A stretch of DNA of 22,900 nt from a bacterium (GCA_025774405.1 JALGWB010000013.1:1-22900); one strand, 5' to 3'; shown: positions 1 through 8,483, numbered from the stretch's first letter. Notes: generated by a model from the letters alone, not told the origin. Numbers and translations: made by a program.

Positions 1-161
1 TGGTGAAGACCCTGGAGAACAGGAGGCTGGATCCTGGAGCGTACTCGGTGCACTGGGATGGTACCAATACTGCTGGGCAGCGAGTATCCAGCGGTGTCTA
101 CTTCTACAAGATGGAGAGCAGAGACTTCGAGGCAACTCGGAAGATGCTGGTCCTGAAGTAA
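1..161 (+). CDS. C-terminal end of an exported protein with FlgD-like / T9SS type A sorting domain (5' truncated)
   Basis: The reading frame is open from base 3 to the TAA at 159-161 and gives 52 residues; the rest lies outside the window. The visible part has the pattern of a FlgD-like Ig fold used as a secretion tail: Y-S-V-H-W-D-G, then G-Q-R-V-S-S-G-V-Y-F-Y-K, then a final beta strand ending in L-V-L-K. The 'W-x-G-x-(D/N)-x-x-G-x-x-V-x-S-G-V-Y-x-Y' signature and the lysine at the extreme C-terminus are typical of Por secretion (T9SS) type A sorting domains. The protein is probably exported to the cell surface or outside the cell. What its main body does cannot be seen. A strong terminator follows 24 bases after the stop, so this is the last gene of its transcript. 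Confidence 0.8.
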   Translation, partial: VKTLENRRLDPGAYSVHWDGTNTAGQRVSSGVYFYKMESRDFEATRKMLVLK

Positions 162-185
162 GAAGTAGGCAATCTGGCTTGAAGT

Positions 186-220
186 GCTGGGGCTTCCGGT
201 TTCGGAAGCCCCAGCCTTTT
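186..220 (+). terminator. Rho-independent terminator
   Basis: A perfect 13-bp stem (GCTGGGGCTTCCG, 186-198, with its complement at 203-215) closes a four-base GTTT loop and is followed by CCTTTT. It lies just after the stop at 159-161. It ends the upstream transcript and insulates the lipoprotein operon that starts at the promoter at 247-276. Confidence 0.9.
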
Positions 221-246
221 CATATTTGACATTGACAGTTTTGGTG

Positions 247-276
247 TTGACAAAATCACAGGCCCATTGTTATAGT
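247..276 (+). promoter_or_regulatory. Sigma-70-type promoter of the lipoprotein operon
   Basis: TTGACA (247-252, perfect -35) and TATAGT (271-276, 5 of 6 for the -10) are separated by 18 bases. Transcription would start near 283, leaving a leader of about 65 bases before the ATG at 350. The box lies directly after a terminator, where an operon promoter is expected. Confidence 0.7.
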
Positions 277-349
277 CTGCTGAAGACCTTGCCAATTAGG
301 GAGGTTTTGAAAGCTCAATCTACGTCTTGTGAAGCATAGGGGAGTGTCT

Positions 350-1924
350 ATGCGTGCGCTTGTGGCTATTTCTTGTGTTGTTGGCGTGCTTGCTGTCCTG
401 GCTGGATGTATCAAGGAAGACTTGGTCAGACCTGATCGCAATCGCCCGCCTGAGACGTTTCTGACGGTTGGTCCGGACATGGGCGACCGTGTCTTCCACA
501 AGTATCTGGTGCGATGGACAGGTTTTGACCGGGATGGAGTGGTAGTCGCCTATAAGGTTGCTGCTGTCTCGGAGCTTCAACTTTATGGTGGCCGAGTCGA
601 TCAGGAGGACATCGAAGCCTACCTGTTTGAGTTACCCTGGCGAGTAACTGATGCGACCGAGAGCCTGTTCGTTTTCAGAGCTGATATGCCGAACTCACGC
701 AACTACAGTCTTTATGTGGTCGCAATTGACAATGAGGGTAAGGAAGACCCCACTCCTGCTGCCACCAACTTCCTTGCGATTGACTATGGATTACCTGAGA
801 TCAGCATTAAAATTTCAAGTAACGTGGATTCCATACTGCCGGATCAACTGACAGAAGTATACACGGTGCCTGCCTACAACCTTGCGGATCCTGATGAGCC
901 CATCAGGATCAAGATTGAATGGAGTGGTCAGGATCCTGATGGAGAGATAGTTGCCTGGCGGTACCGAATTGACTCGAGTCCAAGGCAGACAGTTCCTGCT
1001 GACTCTACCAGCATAGAGCTCGTCTATGATCCATCCAATCCTGCCGTTAGCGATGTCTGGCTTGGCTGGCATGAATTCAGGCTTGTGGCTATAGATGATG
1101 CGAATGCTGAGAGTGAGGAAAGCATCGCTCGATTTGCGATCAACTTTGATCCCGTAACGGTCATCGACAGTATCTGGAGTTTTCGTGCTAAGACCGACAA
1201 CACTGTTCAACCATCTGCTCCACTGCCAGACACACTTATTTATGCAAGGGCGTGGCGGGATTCACCTGACGTATATCCCGACGTCAATCGCATAGCATAT
1301 CATTTCGGTCAGCTGAAGATTAAGTTCCATGCTACTGATGTGGATGGTCCCATAGGGGATCCACCTCCTGGTGAGTTCAAGTGGGTTATCCTTGGAACAT
1401 TCCTAAAGACCGAGGACTGGGTATCAAATCCGTGTGGCACCTCAGGTTCAATTGATTTCTACTGTGATGTCACCCCTTCCTGGCCGTATCTCGATAGCGA
1501 CCGTCCATATACTCTCGTTGTGAGATCGAGGGATCGCTATGGCAAGGCGGACGGTAGTCCCGATACTATCATGTTTGAAGTCAACATGGCCCCAAAGATA
1601 GTCGAGGGCAGTCTGAAAGCTCACCCGTTTGAAGGTGTTGAAGGTAAGGTTAAGTTCACTTGGGATGCGATTGATCCAGACGAAGGCTATGGATGGGGAG
1701 TAGCAGTTGGTGAGTATGAACAGGCGATGATCAAGTATAGATATCGCATTGATGGTGGTATCTGGCAATATGTGACAGCAGTTACTAGAGCTCCAAGAAG
1801 ATACAAGAAAGAGGCAATAGTGGAGGGTCTCGAGCCAGGGCACCATACCTTTGAGCTACATGCTTACAATGGTGACTACTTTGAGACCCGTGCCGATCGG
1901 GATACACTCGATTTTGATCTTTGA
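350..1924 (+). CDS. Large exported lipoprotein with Ig/FnIII-like repeats
   Basis: This 524-residue protein starts at ATG 350, which has GGGGAG six bases upstream; an in-frame GTG at 329 has no ribosome-binding site. Residues 1-20 form a lipoprotein signal ending in the lipobox L-A-G-C, so C20 would be lipidated and the protein anchored in a membrane, facing the periplasm or the surface. The mature part seems to hold four beta-sandwich units of roughly 100-130 residues. They are marked by repeats of 'W-(T/S)-G-x-D-x-D-G' (W-T-G-F-D-R-D-G; W-S-G-Q-D-P-D-G; A-T-D-V-D-G; W-D-A-I-D-P-D) and by strands such as F-R-L-V-A-I-D-D, as in fibronectin III or cadherin-like folds. No catalytic motif is seen. 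Its N-terminal unit resembles that of the next gene, so the two are probably paralogues. Binding or scaffolding at the envelope is inferred; the function is unknown. Confidence 0.8.
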   Translation: MRALVAISCVVGVLAVLAGCIKEDLVRPDRNRPPETFLTVGPDMGDRVFHKYLVRWTGFDRDGVVVAYKVAAVSELQLYGGRVDQEDIEAYLFELPWRVTDATESLFVFRADMPNSRNYSLYVVAIDNEGKEDPTPAATNFLAIDYGLPEISIKISSNVDSILPDQLTEVYTVPAYNLADPDEPIRIKIEWSGQDPDGEIVAWRYRIDSSPRQTVPADSTSIELVYDPSNPAVSDVWLGWHEFRLVAIDDANAESEESIARFAINFDPVTVIDSIWSFRAKTDNTVQPSAPLPDTLIYARAWRDSPDVYPDVNRIAYHFGQLKIKFHATDVDGPIGDPPPGEFKWVILGTFLKTEDWVSNPCGTSGSIDFYCDVTPSWPYLDSDRPYTLVVRSRDRYGKADGSPDTIMFEVNMAPKIVEGSLKAHPFEGVEGKVKFTWDAIDPDEGYGWGVAVGEYEQAMIKYRYRIDGGIWQYVTAVTRAPRRYKKEAIVEGLEPGHHTFELHAYNGDYFETRADRDTLDFDL

Positions 1925-1953
1925 TATTACGGGAAAATAGGGGGTTGGGTAAG

Positions 1954-4182
1954 ATGCACCGCTGTGGATGGCTAAATCTCTTAGCTCTAAGCATGATCTT
2001 GACGGTTGCCCTCTTTACGGGTTGTAGTGAGAAGAGCGGAGGCAGCCGCATGGTCAATTTTCCTCCAGATACTTACATATCCTTCGGGCCCAAGGAGAAT
2101 GCTTTCACATATTACAAGGTTCAGGCGTACTGGTACGGTGCTGACGAGGATGGGGCCATTGATCACTTTGAGGTGGTTACCATCAGGGATATCACTGACT
2201 CCACGATCAACCTGCTCGATCTCGAATCTCTCGATTGGGGTATGACTGTATCCAGCGGGAGCACTTTTGTAATCTTGGCAGATTCATGCTGTCTGGACAG
2301 TACTGACAAGCCATCCCCAGGAGCGGAATACGCTGCTGAGATCTGGGGGATACTTGTACGTGCTGTGGACAACGAAGGGGCAATCGATCCTACTCCAGCT
2401 CGGGTATTCTTCACTGCCACTAACGTGATTCCTACTGTAAAGGTGCTCTTACCTCCGAGAGTCGTCGGCTACATCCAGTCCGTACCTCCCCATCCGTATA
2501 TCGAGTGGGAAGGTGACGATGCAGATGGTGAGGCTTCGGCGCTGATGTACAAGTACATCATCATTCCTAATGATAGCCTTGGCTCGAGATTTCCAAAACT
2601 TCCACCGCTAGACTACGAAGGGCATGGGCCTCCGGACGATCCACACGGTGCACCTCCGATAGGTAGATGGAGTGAGTGGGTCCCTTCGGATTGCACCTAT
2701 GTCAAGGGGGTCGATCTATCTCCATTTATTCATACAGCTGAGCGTCCAGGCGATACCATAAATGTTTATGTTACTGTTAAGGATGAAGCCGGTGCCTATC
2801 TACCTGAAAAGTTGTTTGGCAGCTATAATGATTGGAGAAATCTCATCAGGTTCAAGATAATCAGGGCTGGGGGTGGAGTTCCTATAATCATTGATGGTGG
2901 TGGGCTCGGCTTACGCAAGAGCATGCAGGTCAGCGAATACCAAACCAATATCGCAGGTGTCTTTGATGGCTACGAGGTGTCTTTCAAGTTCTGGGGGCTT
3001 GAGGACAGAAGGCAGGGAAAGATCGCTGCGGCTTACCGGTATTACTATGACAATCCCGATGCGCCAGGCTCTGCCTGGAACTATTGGACTGGAATAGTGG
3101 ATACAGAACGGCGGGCGGGGGTTGTACCTGAATGGTTTGTGCGTTATCCGCCAGATGGCAGTACATTTCGACCCAGTCTTGGCAGACATGTTTTTGTAGT
3201 TGAATTGCGTGATGTCAACAGAGAGGTCACCCACTGCGAGTTCAATTTTGAGGTGCTGAGGGGTCCCGACCCGTATGGCCAGAGAAAAATCCTACTTGTC
3301 GATGATTATTCGGGCAAGGCCGGAACATGTGAGTTTCCAGAGATCCTACCGAGGAGTTTCTGGCAGTTTGAGGATTCGATTGACGTTTTCTGGCTGGATG
3401 TGCTTGATGGATACAATTTTGAGATATTCGATACTGGTTCGTCTTATAGGACCAAAGTACCTGTGAGGCAAGTGGGAGCAGCGACAACTGTTATCTGGGT
3501 GGTTGATCACGATACTGAAGAACCTCCTACCCAGCTCTTAAAGATGGCCTGGGACTACGGGAACTATCTCCATTCCTACGTCAAGGTGGGGGGCAATGTG
3601 ATAATCATCGGCAACGATGCTGCATTCGACTGCCTCTATTGGCCAGATAAGGATAGTAGACCGGAAGCTCCAACCCCTGAAAAGCGATCCCGCCTCACTT
3701 CATTTGTGTTCACTCCTACTGTTACTTCATCTGGAGATACCTTACGCAACTTCATGTGGGATGTTTTTGGAATTAAGCGGATGCGCATGTCAAGCGGCAC
3801 TTTCAATGCGCTGGTACCTTGCCCGGATTGCGGAGAGTCTTGGCAAGAAACGATTCCAGTGATGATTTTCGATGACGGGACAGGACAATTGACCAGTATG
3901 ACTTTCACAGGTGCACTTTACATAACCGAGCTTCGTTCCTCTACAGGACCTGAATCGCTCTATGTGGAGCCCATGTTCACTACAGCCTATTGTGAGCCAG
4001 ACGGTGGGTGCACGCTGGCAACTGGCGAAGGATACCCTATCGCTGTCTATGTCCCTGCCCATGACGGTTATGGACATGCTGCCTATATCGGGATTGACAG
4101 CTTCTGGTTCGATCACGAGGCTCTCAAAGGAGTCATAAGAAAACTTTTGAAAAAGTTTGGCGAGACTCGTATAGACGGTTAG
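1954..4182 (+). CDS. Large exported lipoprotein, Ig-like repeats plus a Rossmann/GATase-like segment
   Basis: I chose ATG 1954, which lies nine bases after AGGGGG (1939-1944); an in-frame TTG at 1921 lacks a ribosome-binding site and overlaps the previous stop. The product has 742 residues. Residues 1-24 are a lipoprotein signal (lipobox L-F-T-G-C, lipid on C24). The following unit 'F-P-P-D-T-Y-I-S-F-G-P... Y-W-Y-G-A-D-E-D-G' closely matches the start of the previous lipoprotein (R-P-P-E-T-F-L-T-V-G-P... R-W-T-G-F-D-R-D-G). Ig-like units continue to about residue 440. From K445 there is a different segment: K-I-L-L-V-D-D-Y, later T-T-V-I-W-V-V-D, then V-K-V-G-G-N-V-I-I-I-G-N. This resembles the alpha/beta glutamine-amidotransferase-like domains found in large exported proteins, but no nucleophile is recognised. 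It lies 29 bases after the previous gene, in the same operon. Confidence 0.8.
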   Translation: MHRCGWLNLLALSMILTVALFTGCSEKSGGSRMVNFPPDTYISFGPKENAFTYYKVQAYWYGADEDGAIDHFEVVTIRDITDSTINLLDLESLDWGMTVSSGSTFVILADSCCLDSTDKPSPGAEYAAEIWGILVRAVDNEGAIDPTPARVFFTATNVIPTVKVLLPPRVVGYIQSVPPHPYIEWEGDDADGEASALMYKYIIIPNDSLGSRFPKLPPLDYEGHGPPDDPHGAPPIGRWSEWVPSDCTYVKGVDLSPFIHTAERPGDTINVYVTVKDEAGAYLPEKLFGSYNDWRNLIRFKIIRAGGGVPIIIDGGGLGLRKSMQVSEYQTNIAGVFDGYEVSFKFWGLEDRRQGKIAAAYRYYYDNPDAPGSAWNYWTGIVDTERRAGVVPEWFVRYPPDGSTFRPSLGRHVFVVELRDVNREVTHCEFNFEVLRGPDPYGQRKILLVDDYSGKAGTCEFPEILPRSFWQFEDSIDVFWLDVLDGYNFEIFDTGSSYRTKVPVRQVGAATTVIWVVDHDTEEPPTQLLKMAWDYGNYLHSYVKVGGNVIIIGNDAAFDCLYWPDKDSRPEAPTPEKRSRLTSFVFTPTVTSSGDTLRNFMWDVFGIKRMRMSSGTFNALVPCPDCGESWQETIPVMIFDDGTGQLTSMTFTGALYITELRSSTGPESLYVEPMFTTAYCEPDGGCTLATGEGYPIAVYVPAHDGYGHAAYIGIDSFWFDHEALKGVIRKLLKKFGETRIDG

Positions 4183-4217
4183 ATCCATGTTGCTTGGCCA
4201 CGCTGACGGAGGAAAGT

Positions 4218-5642
4218 ATGCTTAGTAGGAAACTGGCTGCTGCTTCGCTTGTCCTGGGTGTCGCAATGGCATTGCCTGACATGGCTTCGGCAGATGTTAC
4301 GCTTAATGCACCCGAAGTGCAGGTGCTCGAAGGCGATCGCAGAGTGGATATATATTGGACTGATCGGAATCCTGAGGAAATGGTCAAGATCAATCAACCG
4401 GTTCTTGGGACACTCCTGATCCCGTGGCGAGGCAATGCGAAGGTGGAAGCTGATGGCGACTATGCTGGAGGTTGTGACTGGACATTCAACTTCAATGTGC
4501 AGTCTGCTGGTGAAGCCTTACAGATTACGTGGGCTGAGGTTGTAAATTGGAAAACCAAGGTAACCACTGGTCGAAGCGTTATCATCAGTGATCTTGACAC
4601 CTTCTATGAGGCTTCCCATGGAATAAGGTTTAGAGTTAAATCCGATAGCCTGTTTACTCCTCATACGAGCGATTGGCATGGGGTGGTTCCAGAGTTTGGC
4701 GGTATCTATGTGGCCAGGGGAGAGACTGATCCTCAGGTTCCTGTTCACTTCACGTTTAGATGTACCAGCGGTGGAACGTTGGGCACGGATTCTGTCGCCT
4801 TCACCTGGCAGGATGATTTAGGCAACAGTGGTTCGTTCAAGGTCGAGGATGACTTATGGATACCCATCAGCAATGGCTTCAAGATCCGTTTTAGCGGTGG
4901 TCAATGCGTTGAGGGTGAAAGCCTCGGTGTTGACCTGTTGATTCCACTCGTACTTGGTGACCAATTCAGTATCACAGCTGAAACATTTGACGGTTATCTG
5001 ATTCTCCGCCACTCAGTTGAAGACCGGTCTACACCTGACTGGGAACCGGTACAGTACAAGATTATTGCCAATATCAGCAAGTGTGATACATTCGAGTTCT
5101 TCCTCGATGAGAACGGCGAGTATGATCCGGATGGTACTCGCCATTATACGGATATGGGTGTCAGGGTGGAACAGGAGGGAGTGGATGTCAGCCAGAGCTT
5201 TGAGACCGTTCTGAATGGGTTCCCTTACGACTATGTTGTTGTGACGTATGATTGGACAGCTGATCACCAGCAGGTTATGAGTAAGATCACCCCGGAAGAC
5301 TGGAAGAGAGTATTCCCATCGGTTCCACCTGCTAAAAGCGTTGCCAGGGTCAACGTAGTACCAAACCCGTATGTGGCAAAAGCAGGTTGGGAGATTGGGG
5401 AACCTAAGATCCAGTTTGTCAACATTCCACGAGCAGCCAAGATAAGGATCTATGATGCTGCTGGAGGCTATATCAATACCGTATATCCCAATTATTATAG
5501 CTATGACCCCAATGAGCCCCAAGGCACAGCTGATTGGAATCTCAAGGACAGCGATGGCAAGGATGTGGTCAGCGGTGTCTACATTTATCGTGTGGAGTCC
5601 AGTAGTGGGACCAAGATCGGTAGATTCGTAGTTGTTCGTTGA
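4218..5642 (+). CDS. Secreted protein with PNP-type C-terminal sorting domain
   Basis: Start ATG 4218 has a clear GGAGGA (4208-4213); an in-frame TTG at 4194 has no ribosome-binding site. The protein has 474 residues. It begins with a classical signal peptide (M-L-S-R-K, hydrophobic core, cleavage likely after A-S-A at 23-25). The middle is beta-rich and not recognised. From about residue 378 comes the tail: V-N-V-V-P-N-P-Y, then R-I-Y-D-A-A-G, W-N-L-K-D-S-D-G-K-D-V-V-S-G-V-Y-I-Y-R-V and a final R-F-V-V-V-R. This is the FlgD-like/T9SS type A sorting arrangement common in FCB bacteria, so export through the outer membrane is inferred. It follows the two lipoproteins by 35 bases, and co-expression suggests that the three act together at the cell surface. 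No enzymatic motif is seen. Confidence 0.8.
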   Translation: MLSRKLAAASLVLGVAMALPDMASADVTLNAPEVQVLEGDRRVDIYWTDRNPEEMVKINQPVLGTLLIPWRGNAKVEADGDYAGGCDWTFNFNVQSAGEALQITWAEVVNWKTKVTTGRSVIISDLDTFYEASHGIRFRVKSDSLFTPHTSDWHGVVPEFGGIYVARGETDPQVPVHFTFRCTSGGTLGTDSVAFTWQDDLGNSGSFKVEDDLWIPISNGFKIRFSGGQCVEGESLGVDLLIPLVLGDQFSITAETFDGYLILRHSVEDRSTPDWEPVQYKIIANISKCDTFEFFLDENGEYDPDGTRHYTDMGVRVEQEGVDVSQSFETVLNGFPYDYVVVTYDWTADHQQVMSKITPEDWKRVFPSVPPAKSVARVNVVPNPYVAKAGWEIGEPKIQFVNIPRAAKIRIYDAAGGYINTVYPNYYSYDPNEPQGTADWNLKDSDGKDVVSGVYIYRVESSSGTKIGRFVVVR

Positions 5643-5722
5643 TGGAAATGAACGAAATGCCTCCAGGGTGCTTCTCACTGAGTCAGTAGCCTTTGGCTAT
5701 CCAAGCGTAGGGAGGAAATCGT

Positions 5723-6989
5723 ATGGTTTCTAGAAAATTGGGCATTTCCCGTGTCGGCAAACGAGCCAAGCGCCTGCTTGCAGTTGATAGGAAGTACATT
5801 TCTCCTTCATACACAAGAGCATATCCCTTTTTCATGAGTCGTGGCAGAGGTGCCTATGTATGGGATGTGGATGGAAACCGCTTCCTTGATTTTACATCAG
5901 GCATTGGGGTTACTTCAACAGGTCATAGCCATCCAAGGGTTGTCAGGGCAATTGAGGAACAGGCACGGAAGTTTCTTCATATGTCTGGTTCAGATTTCTA
6001 TTATGACACCGAGATACTGCTTGCTCAGAAACTTGCCAGGATTACACCCGGCAGAAACGATAAGAAGGTCTTCTTCTGCAATTCGGGTGCTGAAGCGGTT
6101 GAGGCCGCCATGAAACTTGCCAGGTATTCAACCGGGAGACAGCATTTCATAGCCTTCTTTGGGTCTCACCCCGGGAGTTGTCCATGTTGCCTATGGCGAC
6201 TGTGATCACTGTGCCTATGGATCGACCTACCCCGGCTGTGGTATCGCTTGTGTTTCCTACATTGAGGATGTGATATTCAGAAGGTACGTTGCACCGGAGG
6301 AGGTTGCTGCAATCTTTGTGGAGCCGATCCTTGGTGAGGGCGGCTATATCGTTCCGCCGCTGGAGTTCCACCGAAGGCTTAGAGAGCTTGCATCGAAATA
6401 TGGCATTCTGTTTGTTGCGGATGAGGTCCAATCCGGCATGGGAAGAACCGGCAGGATGTTTGCAATCGAGCATTGGAGAGTTGTGCCTGATGTGATTACC
6501 ATCGCCAAGGGGGTTGCTTCAGGGATGCCGCTGGGCGCAACAGTAGCATCCTCGAGAATAATGTCGTGGAAGCCTGGTAGCCACGGTAGCACGTTTGGCG
6601 GCAACCCTGTCTCATGTGCAGCAGCACTTGAGACCATTGCACTGCTCGAGAATGGACTTGTGGAAAACGCTGCCAGAATGGGTGAATACATCATGCACAG
6701 ACTTGAGCCAATTGCAGACAGGTTCCGTCACATAGGGCGTATCAGCGGTAAAGGTTTGATGATCGGCATAGAGATCCTGCGTAACAAGCGATCTCGAAAA
6801 CCTTACCCAGCTCTAAGGGATCGGATTGTTGAAGCATGTTTTTGGAAAGGATTGCTTATACTGCCCTGCGGTCCAAGTTCGGTTCGCTTTGTTCCACCGC
6901 TTGTGATCGGTGAAAGAGAAGCTGATATAGCTTTGAGCATATTCGAAGATGTGCTCAGCCATCTGGAAGGCAAGAGGGGTACAAGATGA
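5723..6989 (+). pseudogene. Class III (acetylornithine/GABA-type) PLP aminotransferase, broken by an internal deletion and frame change
   Basis: The gene starts at ATG 5723 after a strong GGAGGAA (5711-5717). The first frame (5723 to about 6160) carries the N-terminal part: R-G-x-Y-V-W-D-V-D-G, D-F-T-S-G-I-G-V and the PLP-phosphate region F-F-C-N-S-G-A-E-A-V-E-A-A-M-K-L-A-R. It then runs into a stop at 6203-6205. The second frame (from about 6160 to 6989) resumes at L-T-P-G-V-V-H-V and includes F-V-E-P-I-L-G-E-G-G, V-A-D-E-V-Q-S-G-M-G-R-T-G and the PLP lysine in I-T-I-A-K-G (codon 6507-6509). Family members have F-x-x-A-F-H-G-R-T and about 20 more residues between these points; here they are absent, so roughly 26-28 codons are lost as well as the frame. 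The two parts total about 420 residues against the usual 440-450. The flanks look well conserved, so the lesion is recent or an assembly error. The last codons overlap the next ATG (ATGA). Confidence 0.85.
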
Positions 6990-7894
6990 AAACCAATGCT
7001 GATAGGCTTGTCAAGGTTTCAGTCTGTGTGCAGGTGGCAAGCCCGATGATGGCGCCTATTGCCTATCGGGTTGCTTCGACAGGCAAGCCAGTCATCCTGC
7101 CCGGTACAGGTGGTATCACTTACAACATCAAGGTTGGTCATCCTGCGACTGGTTGGATCGCTGATCATGTTGAGCCGGGGGTGAGCATCAAGAATTACCA
7201 GCCCAAGGAGGGAGCGCGCAGTGCAAATACCGCTCTCAATGTTCTTTCCTGTATAGGAAATGAAGCGGTTGTTGTATCAGGCGATGCCAAGGGGGCAAGA
7301 GGAACGGTGACAGGTAAGCACGGGGGTATAGAGCATGTACTTGTCGATTTTGATGATCATACGCTCGAGAAGCTCAATATCGGCGATACCGTGCTTGTCC
7401 GTGCTTGCGGAACAGGGCTACAGATCGAAGGTTTTGAAGACGTCAAGATAATGAATCTCGACCCGGATCTCTTCTCAAAAATGAGAATCAGAGTGGTCAA
7501 GGGGAAACTCGAGGTCGAGGTAGCCCACATCGTACCTTCCTCGGTGATGGGTTCAGGCATCGGTGCAGCACACGCCCACTCTGGGGACTATGATATTCAG
7601 TTGCTTGATCCCAAGACTGTTGCCAAGTTCGGATTGGGAAGCATAAGACTCGGTGACATAGTTGCTATCAAGGATGCTGACAATACCTTCGGAAGAATGT
7701 ATAGGAAGGGAGCCATGACAATAGGTGTGGTTGTCCACGCGGACTGCGTGACATCCGGTCATGGACCCGGTGTAACCACAATCATGTCCCATTCTCGAGG
7801 TCGCATTGTCCCAAGCATCAGTCCAGATGCCAATATCGGTAAGCTACTGGGAATCGGTATCCACAGGAAAAGAAGGGGAGGAAGGCGATCATGA
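6986..7894 (+). CDS. DUF4438 domain protein
   Basis: This 302-residue protein overlaps the aminotransferase by four bases (ATGA), so the two are translationally coupled. It matches my recollection of the DUF4438 family (for example the structurally solved Thermotoga protein TM1086), whose function is unknown. Visible hallmarks are V-I-L-P-G-T-G-G-I-T-Y-N near residue 40, an alternation of short beta strands with G-D-A-K-G-A-R-G-T-V-T-G-K-H-G-G, P-S-S-V-M-G-S-G-I-G near residue 190, and a histidine-rich A-A-H-A-H-S-G-D-Y-D. A C-terminal S-G-H-G-P-G-V-T-T-I-M-S segment follows. There is no signal peptide or membrane segment, so it is cytoplasmic. The gly/his-rich conserved loops suggest a binding or catalytic site. 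Coupling to an aminotransferase and an HD hydrolase suggests a role in metabolising an amino compound; that is inference. Confidence 0.75.
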   Translation: MKTNADRLVKVSVCVQVASPMMAPIAYRVASTGKPVILPGTGGITYNIKVGHPATGWIADHVEPGVSIKNYQPKEGARSANTALNVLSCIGNEAVVVSGDAKGARGTVTGKHGGIEHVLVDFDDHTLEKLNIGDTVLVRACGTGLQIEGFEDVKIMNLDPDLFSKMRIRVVKGKLEVEVAHIVPSSVMGSGIGAAHAHSGDYDIQLLDPKTVAKFGLGSIRLGDIVAIKDADNTFGRMYRKGAMTIGVVVHADCVTSGHGPGVTTIMSHSRGRIVPSISPDANIGKLLGIGIHRKRRGGRRS

Positions 7895-8433
7895 AGACAG
7901 ATGTGACCGAGCTCTTCCCGGAGGTGAATCAGATAGAACAGGAAAGTCTTCGGTCTTCTGTTAAGGCTGTCTGGGAGGATGCTATTGAGATTGGAGGTTG
8001 GACGGATAAGGATCTCGATCGTATTCCGTTCACACTTTTGATACCCGACTGCAAGTTCAGTCTGGTAGAGCACACGCGAGCTGTTACCAGAACATGCCTT
8101 GCGATTGCTGAGGTTCTTGAGGAGGCCTACGGTGGAAGGATAAGCATCGATCGTGACGTTCTGATCGCAGGGGCCATTCTACATGATGTTGGGAAGCTTC
8201 TCGAATATACCGAGCAAGCAGGAAAGGTTGTGAAAAGCAGCTTTGGAACTCTGTTGCGACATCCTTTCTCAGGTCAGGCTCTTGCTTTCAAACATGGTTT
8301 ACCACCAAAAGTCCTCCACATGATTGCCTATCACTCCAAGGAGGGCGGCCTCGGCAAGCGCTGCGTTGAGGCTATAATTGTTCACCACGCCGACTTTGTC
8401 AACTTCGAGCCCTTGAGACTGGAGACTCTCTAG
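7891..8433 (+). CDS. HD-domain metal-dependent phosphohydrolase
   Basis: The 180-residue product starts at ATG 7891, overlapping the DUF4438 stop by four bases. It shows the HD superfamily metal site in order: H61 (V-E-H-T-R-A-V), H98-D99 in L-H-D-V-G-K, H124 (R-H-P-F-S-G), H143/H148 and D168 in H-H-A-D-F-V-N. The spacing fits stand-alone HD proteins that hydrolyse phosphate esters or nucleotides. No GYP signature and no attached sensor domain are present. It has no signal or membrane segment and is probably cytoplasmic. It closes the aminotransferase-DUF4438-HD operon; about 50 bases later the protease has its own promoter. The substrate cannot be read from the sequence, but its genomic partners make a metabolic phosphate ester or nucleotide more likely than a signalling dinucleotide (inference). 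Confidence 0.8.
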   Translation: MKTDVTELFPEVNQIEQESLRSSVKAVWEDAIEIGGWTDKDLDRIPFTLLIPDCKFSLVEHTRAVTRTCLAIAEVLEEAYGGRISIDRDVLIAGAILHDVGKLLEYTEQAGKVVKSSFGTLLRHPFSGQALAFKHGLPPKVLHMIAYHSKEGGLGKRCVEAIIVHHADFVNFEPLRLETL

Positions 8434-8448
8434 ATTCTGCCTATACCA

Positions 8449-8477
8449 TTGTTTGCCATGATGATTTGTGGTATGAT
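8449..8477 (+). promoter_or_regulatory. Extended -10 promoter giving a probably leaderless protease mRNA
   Basis: TGG-TATGAT (8469-8477) is an extended -10 element with 5 of 6 matches in the hexamer. A weak TTGTTT (8449-8454) lies 17 bases upstream. Only ATAAAC separates the -10 from the ATG at 8484, so the predicted start of transcription coincides with the start codon. Confidence 0.6.
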
Positions 8478-8483
8478 ATAAAC

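Noticed and set aside
5013..5678. 221-codon minus-strand frame opposite the secreted protein's tail
   Set aside because: Isoleucine-rich shadow of the sorting-domain coding sequence, without start signals or motifs.
5643..5722. 80-base gap before the aminotransferase as a promoter or riboswitch
   Set aside because: Only a short AGCC/GGCT hairpin and no promoter pair; the gene is more likely read through from upstream.
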